The notes beneath the pieces were generated by a model. It was given only the letters and a program-made list of their open reading frames with translations. It made no database searches and was not told the origin of the DNA. The position numbers and the translations under genes are program-made. From Flavobacterium luteolum (lineage in GTDB: Bacteria; Bacteroidota; Bacteroidia; Flavobacteriales; Flavobacteriaceae), in the NCBI RefSeq assembly GCF_027111275.1, contig NZ_CP114286.1, positions 1,178,001-1,242,000 on the forward strand: a DNA stretch of 64,000 nt, in the 5' to 3' direction. Below, one piece after another: positions 57,990-64,000 of this stretch. Each line of letters opens with the position of its first letter. Position 1 is the first letter of the stretch.

Positions 57990-58562
57990 ATGGAATCAAA
58001 ATTATACCAAAACCGAACTTTTGAAACGATTGATTATTCGGATCAAAGTTTAGCCAATACCGAATTTGTAAACTGCGAATTCATAAACTGCAACTTTTCT
58101 AAAAGTGATTTGAGCCATAACGACTTTCTAGATTGCACATTTAAAAACTGCAATCTTTCGTTGACAACTTTGCGAAATACGGGATTGAAAAACATCAAAT
58201 TTATTGGCTGTAAATTAATGGGACTTGACTTTAGTGCCTGCAATAGTTTTTTGTTTTCAATGAATTTTGAAGATTGCGTTCTAGACTATTCTACTTTCAT
58301 TTACAAAAAACTAAAGAAAACCAATTTTACAGATTGCCTTTTAAAAGAAACTGATTTCTCAAATACCGATTTATCTTTTGCCGTTTTTAAAAATTGTGAT
58401 CTTTCTGGCGCCACTTTCGTGGAAAGCATTTTAGAAAAAACAGATTTTAGAAGTTCTAGAAACTATGCTTTTGATCCGTCAGAAAATAAGATTAAAGGAA
58501 CAAAGGTTTCGCATACGGCGCTTGCAGGTTTATTAGAAAAATTTGATTTATCTATTGAATGA
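57990..58562 (+). CDS. Pentapeptide-repeat protein
   Basis: 190-residue protein with about 25-30 repeats of the form A/C-[D/N]-[L/F]-x-x from about 12 to 160 (ANTEFVNCEFINCNFSKSDL), which fold as a right-handed four-sided beta helix. Such proteins can mimic DNA and bind gyrase (Qnr, MfpA), but the loops needed for Qnr activity cannot be judged here, and most Bacteroidota members have unknown roles. Unusual in ending with a non-repeat segment NYAFDPSENKIKGTKVSHTAL. Last gene of the 56.2-58.6 kb cluster; a pair of hairpins follows. Confidence 0.9.
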   Translation: MESKLYQNRTFETIDYSDQSLANTEFVNCEFINCNFSKSDLSHNDFLDCTFKNCNLSLTTLRNTGLKNIKFIGCKLMGLDFSACNSFLFSMNFEDCVLDYSTFIYKKLKKTNFTDCLLKETDFSNTDLSFAVFKNCDLSGATFVESILEKTDFRSSRNYAFDPSENKIKGTKVSHTALAGLLEKFDLSIE

Positions 58563-58654
58563 TTTTTTAGTTTTCAGTCTCAGTCACAGTTTTCAGCGAC
58601 TGAGACTGAAAACTAAAAAAGCGGGATTACAAAGTAAATTGTATCCCGCTTTTC
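58563..58654. terminator. Two stacked hairpins between convergent genes
   Basis: First a 23-bp perfect inverted repeat (58563-58585 with 58598-58620; core GTTTTCAGTCTCAGTC, loop 12 nt) whose CAGT cores recur every 6 nt at 58575, 58581 and 58587. Then a GC-rich terminator, AAGCGGGAT...ATCCCGCTT (about 58620-58654), serving both directions. Confidence 0.85.
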
Positions 58655-58677
58655 TCTATTTAATCAACCACGATTTT

Positions 58678-60249
58678 TTATTTTATCCAACGTGGATCTC
58701 CTACTTTTCTATCAATTAATGTTTGATTCTTAATAGTAAAATCACCCGTTGACGCACTTGTAAATTGAGGATCTAATACAGTTGCAGAAGCATCTGGTCT
58801 ATTGTTACTTGCTGTAGACTGTAAATTAGGCGAATTGAAATTATTATTATTTGAGAACGTCGGAACGGCTGTTGCAGTAGTATTTGTATAAACTGCTGAT
58901 CCAACATTTAATATCGTATTACGCACTATTAAAGCATTTGTAACAAAGCGTACATACAAGATTCTACTAGCAGCTGGAAGTGTTGGAGCATAAATTGTAC
59001 ATCCATCAATTAGCACATTGCTTGTTAATCCTGTTCCTGTTAGCCCTGCTGCTGCATCTAAACGTATGAAATCACGAGATGAACAAGTGTCAAATGTACT
59101 TTTTGTTAAAGATACATTTGCTACATAAGTAGTTCTGAAATCGATAAAATCAGCACCAGAAGCAGTATTTACATTTTTAATAATACTATTATCTACAGTG
59201 AACGATTTTAGTTTTGCCGATGCATTTCCATACATTAATTGAGATGGGAAATCATGAACATAACTGCCACTAATTAATACATCACCTAATTGTGTTGTAG
59301 CTGGCGAACTAATTGCAATCGCCCCACCAGTCGTTCCTGCTCCACTTAAATCGATATCAACTAAAGAGAAATTAACTACTTCGCTTGCATTATTAGGGTT
59401 GTTAGCAAGAGTGAAATTGAACTTAAGTTTTGGCTTATCGCCTGGTCTCAAACCTCTTAATGTCAATGTTTTATTTACTGCAATTGTCCCTGTTTGAGCT
59501 GTATAATCACCTGGCATGAAAACTAAAACAGATCCAGAAGGTGCGTTAGTAATTTTTTGAAGCACATCATCTCCTAATTTAACTAATATTCCAGTTCCAA
59601 TATCTATTCCTGTTGTAAATGTTGCATCACCTCTTTTCTTCGTACCGTTGTATAAAATTGCTGTATAAGCGGTTTCAGGTGTTAAGCCTGTTAAAGTAGC
59701 TACTCCAGCTGTTTTTTCAGCAGCTGTAATAGTATGCACGATATTTCCAGGCATAGCGGTAATTTGTGTCACAGCGCTATTTGGAACCCATCTTAATGTA
59801 ACTTGAGTTGCTTCAATATCTGCATCTTGAACAGGAAACATTATTTGTTCTGATAATGTCGTGGCAGTTATAACTGACCATTTTGAATCTTCTAATCCCG
59901 AAGTAACAGATTTTACTCTAATAGAATAAACTGTCTCTCCTTCTAGAGGCACTTGTATAGGAAGTTCTTTTGGTGCTACATTAATAGTTTTATAAATTGT
60001 ACTGAAACTAGGGTCATCGGCACTAAATTCTACTACAAAATGATCTGCATTTTCACCTTTTTTAACCGTCCAATCTAGTTCGACAATAGTTTTATTTCTA
60101 ATTGTTGCTTTAAGTCCAATTGGAGAAAATTCTCTTGTATTTCCTATATCGTCTAATAACGCTTCATTATAACTTTCACAGCCAGAAACAGCTACAGAAA
60201 GAAGTAATACGGTTATTAATCCTTTAAATATATTTATTGTTTTCATCAT
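58678..60249 (-). CDS. Surface lipoprotein of a polysaccharide locus (DUF5123/DUF4957-like, fibronectin type III)
   Basis: 523-residue lipoprotein: signal with lipobox SGC (Cys near residue 24), two fibronectin type III-like domains (about 45-130 and 140-215; KATIRNKTIVELDWTVKKGEN), and a right-handed parallel beta-helix (about 230-505), rich in short strands such as SFTVDNSIIKNVNT. This order matches DUF4957/DUF5123 proteins encoded beside SusC/SusD pairs, often in pectin-associated loci. It may bind a polysaccharide at the surface; catalytic residues of pectate lyases are not evident. Follows SusD by 26 bp. Confidence 0.82.
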   Translation of the reverse strand: MMKTINIFKGLITVLLLSVAVSGCESYNEALLDDIGNTREFSPIGLKATIRNKTIVELDWTVKKGENADHFVVEFSADDPSFSTIYKTINVAPKELPIQVPLEGETVYSIRVKSVTSGLEDSKWSVITATTLSEQIMFPVQDADIEATQVTLRWVPNSAVTQITAMPGNIVHTITAAEKTAGVATLTGLTPETAYTAILYNGTKKRGDATFTTGIDIGTGILVKLGDDVLQKITNAPSGSVLVFMPGDYTAQTGTIAVNKTLTLRGLRPGDKPKLKFNFTLANNPNNASEVVNFSLVDIDLSGAGTTGGAIAISSPATTQLGDVLISGSYVHDFPSQLMYGNASAKLKSFTVDNSIIKNVNTASGADFIDFRTTYVANVSLTKSTFDTCSSRDFIRLDAAAGLTGTGLTSNVLIDGCTIYAPTLPAASRILYVRFVTNALIVRNTILNVGSAVYTNTTATAVPTFSNNNNFNSPNLQSTASNNRPDASATVLDPQFTSASTGDFTIKNQTLIDRKVGDPRWIK

Positions 60250-60275
60250 AATAACTTCTAATTGATTATTAATTT

Positions 60276-62087
60276 CTAAAGATTTTCATAACCGTAATCA
60301 TTTTTTAATTGACCATTACTTGCACTAATAAACACTTGCCATATTGGCCAAAATTGTCTGTTATCAGGATTAACTCCTGGTTTGTACAATGAAGCTATCT
60401 TAGCATCAGCTGCTGTGCCTGTCCAAGTCCATGAAGTAGATGAATACAATACTCCCGGATTTGTAGTTTCTCCGCGATTAAGCCCGTAAATATCTAAACT
60501 TACATTATCCGCTTTATATTTATAATACAAAGTTGCTGGCACATCAGCATACTGTCCTGAGCGAGCTGATAGTTCTGTCATTTTTTGTTTTGCTTCGTCT
60601 AATTTTACTTTAAGCAAATTCCAACGGATAAGCGCTTGTTTACGCTCCATTTCTCCTGTAAACTCATATTTATTTTCCAAAACAAGAGCATTAAACATTG
60701 CATCCTTACTAGTTAAACCATCTACATAAGCGTCAACTTTTACAGCCTGATTAGCTGATGCAAATGATCTTCTGCGGATTTCTTTTAAATAAGGAGCTGC
60801 TGCACTTGGTCCTTCTAATTCGTTTGCCGTTTCAGCAGCAATTAAAAGCACCTCTGCATAACGCATGTACATTTTATTAACTCCGTCATCATTTGTAGAT
60901 GTCACATAACGTTTCATCCATTCGTAGCGGTATTTACCAAAATACCACGTATCTAATGAACCTAATTCTTGTTTTGCAATTCCATTAACTGCTGCACCAT
61001 ATTTATAAGGTACACAAGTAACATCTCTACGAGTATCTGCTTGATCGTAATCGTAGAAAACAAATGGCAATGGTCCAGCGACACCTCCACGGTTAGCGCC
61101 ATTAGCTTGAAATTGATCTGCAGCAGCAGTATGTTTTACAGCAAACGTAAATAACATTCTACCACGTCCGTCAGAAAAAGGAAGTTCCCATAGAGATTCT
61201 CCTCCAGCTGTAGTAACTTCTTCGTTGTATTTTCTCCATAATCCTTCAAAAGTAGATTCTAAACGGGCTGAGCCACTTTGGATTACTTCACGAGATTCTT
61301 TTAATGCCAATGCATACATAGAAGCAACTGAAAGATCTGGATCATTACTTCTTCTTACTCCATCAGGATATTGTTGGAAACCACTTGCAGCCAAAGCCAA
61401 ACGTGCTCTAAATCCTTTTACAAAAGCCTTATTAACGTGTTCTACTGTACTTGTATATGAAGTTTGATTAGGCCAAGCAACCAATGTAGAAGCTTCTCCT
61501 AAATCTGCAATTATTTGTTTGTAAATAACATCTCTACTTGATTTAGGCAAATATAAAGTTGCTGTAGATATTGGTTCAAAACGAGCTGGAACATCTCCCC
61601 AAGTTTTAAGTAAATCAGCATAATAAATTGCTCTTAGTGTTAAAGACTCTCCTAGTAATTGCCCCATTTCGCTACCAGGCACAGGGTTTCCATATTGACG
61701 TAAACCTACAATACAAATATTGGCACGCTCAATACCTTGATACATCATTGCATAAGCATTATTGGTAGTATTCATTTCGGTATTTGTTGGCTTAGGATCA
61801 TAAACGCAAAGATCTGCTTTGTCTCCTGCCGTTTGTGAAGCAGCAAACCATTCTACATCAGTATTAAGTCCGTAATATGGCAAAAATCTTCCTCTATAAG
61901 AATTTGTTTCAGCAAATGGCACTTTTATTCCATCAACAGCTCCTTTTGCAAGTGCTACTTCAGAAAAGATCAAAGATGGCTCTAGTGTCGATTTTGCAGG
62001 TGTATCTAGGTAATCATCTTCAAATTGCTGGCAAGAACTAAATAAACCCGAAATGATCAATCCTGCTATTATTATTTTATGTTTCAT
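60276..62087 (-). CDS. SusD/RagB family outer-membrane lipoprotein
   Basis: 603-residue surface lipoprotein that binds the glycan and caps the SusC channel. Signal peptide with Cys near residue 19 (GLFSSCQQFEDDYLD), a TPR-rich helical body (about 40-420) with ANICIVGLRQYG and LRAIYYADLLKTWGDVPARFEP (split here over 160-182), and the C-terminal SusD region with ETANELEGPSAAAPYLKEIRRRSF. Standard length. It follows SusC by 17 bp on the minus strand. Confidence 0.95.
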   Translation of the reverse strand: MKHKIIIAGLIISGLFSSCQQFEDDYLDTPAKSTLEPSLIFSEVALAKGAVDGIKVPFAETNSYRGRFLPYYGLNTDVEWFAASQTAGDKADLCVYDPKPTNTEMNTTNNAYAMMYQGIERANICIVGLRQYGNPVPGSEMGQLLGESLTLRAIYYADLLKTWGDVPARFEPISTATLYLPKSSRDVIYKQIIADLGEASTLVAWPNQTSYTSTVEHVNKAFVKGFRARLALAASGFQQYPDGVRRSNDPDLSVASMYALALKESREVIQSGSARLESTFEGLWRKYNEEVTTAGGESLWELPFSDGRGRMLFTFAVKHTAAADQFQANGANRGGVAGPLPFVFYDYDQADTRRDVTCVPYKYGAAVNGIAKQELGSLDTWYFGKYRYEWMKRYVTSTNDDGVNKMYMRYAEVLLIAAETANELEGPSAAAPYLKEIRRRSFASANQAVKVDAYVDGLTSKDAMFNALVLENKYEFTGEMERKQALIRWNLLKVKLDEAKQKMTELSARSGQYADVPATLYYKYKADNVSLDIYGLNRGETTNPGVLYSSTSWTWTGTAADAKIASLYKPGVNPDNRQFWPIWQVFISASNGQLKNDYGYENL

Positions 62088-62104
62088 TTTTGTAATCGTT
62101 TAAA

Positions 62105-64000
62105 TTAGAAATTAAGATTCATACCAAAAATCATTTGTCTGCTTCTTGGATAAGGACTCGAATCAACCCCAGGAGTAAGTGGAGTTTTTCTTTTTGTTGA
62201 AACTTCTGGGTCAGAGCCAGAATAGTTAGTCCAAACAAAAATATTGCTTCCTGTCAAGTAAAATCTCAATTTAGAAACTCCAAGTTTAGATGTAAACATC
62301 TCAGGCATTGAATACCCTAATGTTAAAGTATTTAATCTTAAAAACGATGCGTCTTCAACTGCCCAATCAGTAAAGATAGCTTGTCTCATGTATGGAGACC
62401 ACATAGTTGTATTTGCATTTAAATCTGCCAATGCTGTAGGATCTGTTACTAATTGACCCGTTGCAGGATCCAAGTTAGTCCATCTTTTTCCATCAGCCAT
62501 TGTAGAATTTAAGTTCTTATATTTTCCTGATGCTGTCGCTGTAGAAAATTCAATTTTATCCGCATTATAAACATCATTACCAATACTCCAGTTAAAAGCA
62601 GCCATTAAGTCAAAACCATAAGCGTTACCGTTAATAACAAAACCTCCTGAACTTTTAGGATTAACATTACCAATAACTGTTTTATCCTTACCATCTACTA
62701 CGTTATCTCCATTAACATCTTTAAGTTTCATGTCTCCAGGTTTAAGAGAACTTCCGTCACCAACCAAAGAAGTAGAAGTATTCACTACACCGCTTTTTAA
62801 GACATATTTTCCTCCAACATAATCAAAGTCTGAAACTTCATATCTTCCATCATTTTTGTAACCGTACATACTTCCTAAAGAAGAACCAACCGCTATAAGA
62901 TAATCATCTCCAATTTGTGAAGAAGCCCAATTAGTAGCTGCACCAAAATCACTCATAATACCCAATGAGTTAATACGGTTTTTGTTTACTGCCATGTTGA
63001 ATGAAAAATTCAATCCATATTTCGCTTTTTCAATTGCAACAACGTTTATAGTAGCCTCGAAACCTTTATTTTGGTTTTGTCCCATGTTACGGTATTGAAA
63101 ATCATATCCAACTCCTGAAACTGGGAAATTAAGCAATAAGTCGTTTGTTAGATTTTTATAGATATCAAAATTACCACTTAAACGATTTTTGAAAAATGCA
63201 AAATCTAAACCAATGTTCTGAGTAACTGTTGTTTCCCATTTCAAATCAGGATTAGGCATTGTTTTAGAAGGTGCCCAAACGCTAGTAACCCCATTAAGCC
63301 ATGTTGTTGGTGTCGATTGAAAAATTTGAATTTGCTGTCCAACAGGAATATTATTATTACCTGCTTCACCATAACTTGCTCTTAACTTTAAAAGGCTTAA
63401 CCAAGATTTATTTTTTAGCCAATTTTCTTCTGACATTTTCCATCCTGCTGCAAAAGCTGGGAAATATCCCCAACGGTTTGTTCCTAAAAATTTACTAGAT
63501 CCATCTGCACGGAATGTAGCTGAAAGTAAATAACGATTTTTGTAATCATAATTTGCACGTCCGAAGAAAGATAATAATCTATCATCAGGGCTGTAATAAT
63601 TATCTACTGCTTGAGGAGTACCTTGTGTGGTTAGAGTTTTTGCTTTTTCAAAATCAAAGAAACTTGGATATCCATGTATTGTACTTGTTACTGTATTTGT
63701 AGTATAGGTAATACTTTCTTCTCCAACAAGAGCAGTCAAATGATGATCCTCTCCCATTATTTTTTTGAAGTCGTAATTTAATGTATTAGCATTTCTAAAA
63801 CGTTTTTGTTTACCATCTGACATAATCATTGCAGGTAAACCTTGTAAAGTAGCTGTTGGCGAATTATTTACGTAATAAGTTGATCTTCCGTAAAAACGAT
63901 AATCTGTAATGTTAGAATTATCTAAACCTAAATCTACTTTCAATTTCAAATTATCAACAATTTCCCATCCAAAACTTCCTAACATATTAAAGTTTTTACG
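62105..64000 (-). CDS. SusC/RagA TonB-linked outer-membrane transporter (runs off right edge)
   Basis: C-terminal 631 codons of a SusC-type receptor; the frame is open to position 64000, so the N-terminal domains and plug lie outside. Visible features: barrel strands, LRASYGEAGNNNIPVGQQ, MPNPDLKWETTVTQNIGLDFAFF and a C-terminal PRSRQMIFGMNLNF. SusC and SusD together import oligosaccharides after surface capture, using TonB energy. The absence of regulator and hydrolase genes to the right is only because the window ends here. Confidence 0.95.
   Translation of the reverse strand, partial: RKNFNMLGSFGWEIVDNLKLKVDLGLDNSNITDYRFYGRSTYYVNNSPTATLQGLPAMIMSDGKQKRFRNANTLNYDFKKIMGEDHHLTALVGEESITYTTNTVTSTIHGYPSFFDFEKAKTLTTQGTPQAVDNYYSPDDRLLSFFGRANYDYKNRYLLSATFRADGSSKFLGTNRWGYFPAFAAGWKMSEENWLKNKSWLSLLKLRASYGEAGNNNIPVGQQIQIFQSTPTTWLNGVTSVWAPSKTMPNPDLKWETTVTQNIGLDFAFFKNRLSGNFDIYKNLTNDLLLNFPVSGVGYDFQYRNMGQNQNKGFEATINVVAIEKAKYGLNFSFNMAVNKNRINSLGIMSDFGAATNWASSQIGDDYLIAVGSSLGSMYGYKNDGRYEVSDFDYVGGKYVLKSGVVNTSTSLVGDGSSLKPGDMKLKDVNGDNVVDGKDKTVIGNVNPKSSGGFVINGNAYGFDLMAAFNWSIGNDVYNADKIEFSTATASGKYKNLNSTMADGKRWTNLDPATGQLVTDPTALADLNANTTMWSPYMRQAIFTDWAVEDASFLRLNTLTLGYSMPEMFTSKLGVSKLRFYLTGSNIFVWTNYSGSDPEVSTKRKTPLTPGVDSSPYPRSRQMIFGMNLNF

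Noticed and set aside
57990..58562. Pentapeptide protein as a Qnr quinolone-resistance determinant
   Set aside because: Repeats alone do not show gyrase protection; the Qnr loops cannot be recognised, so only the generic call is made.

Overview
The window is chromosomal DNA from a low-GC member of the Bacteroidota, almost certainly a Flavobacterium or close relative. The evidence is the gene content (DUF4199, DUF4290, DUF4249, DUF5686, START-like, SusC/SusD, FecR/ECF and PorT-type families), the promoters (TTG-N18/19-TAnnTTTG, the Bacteroidota sigma pattern) and the near absence of Shine-Dalgarno sequences. No phage, insertion sequence, CRISPR array or recognisable defence island is visible.

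Layout. 1-9.8 kb: truncated ABC-F ATPase, PepSY-like secreted protein, GlmU-like nucleotidyltransferase, ribosomal protein L31 type B, DUF4199 plus glycosyltransferase, phosphosugar mutase, MsbA-like exporter, DUF2971 protein. 10-15.2 kb: lipoprotein with calcium-loop motifs, TonB-dependent receptor and M23 peptidase. 15.3-20.4 kb: coiled-coil protein, zapA, a 6S-like RNA, rny, a PAS histidine kinase and xerD. 20.4-29.7 kb: three small outer-membrane barrels, aroQ, a DUF5686 protein, a cation diffusion facilitator and the DUF493-DUF4290-murA operon; MurA has Asp in place of the fosfomycin-reactive Cys. 29.9-37.4 kb: an esterase, a repeat cluster, an AAA ATPase, recQ-fmt, HU, YqgE, a class IV aminotransferase, a START-like protein and tRNA-Met. 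37.5-44.5 kb: ACT protein, two unknown small proteins, a MocR regulator with a frameshifted GNAT gene, and a giant DUF2339 membrane protein. 44.8-50.0 kb: an ECF sigma / small protein / FecR / TonB receptor / DUF4249 surface-signalling cluster. 50-56 kb: two GNATs divergent from a second MocR regulator, MgtC, a GH2 beta-glucuronidase-like enzyme and a nucleosidase. 56.2-58.6 kb: an uncharacterised four-gene cluster (unknown protein, AraC regulator, small ferredoxin-like protein, pentapeptide-repeat protein). 58.7-64 kb: the end of a SusC/SusD polysaccharide utilisation locus with a DUF5123/DUF4957-like surface lipoprotein, cut by the right edge.

The most unusual signal is not a gene. Many intergenic spaces carry short arrays built on a strict 8-nucleotide period. 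At least six unrelated sequence families occur (cores AATTAGAT, CACAGATT, CTAAGATT, GCAAAGTC, ACAAAGGT, CACGAATT). They are usually arranged as inverted arms, and three times the arms embrace a terminator between convergent genes. A second family consists of 13-nt units with a 5-3-5 palindrome (for example GCTCC-TAC-GGAGC). There is also one structured element of about 93 nt at 31184-31276. These look like dispersed, genome-wide elements whose function I do not know.
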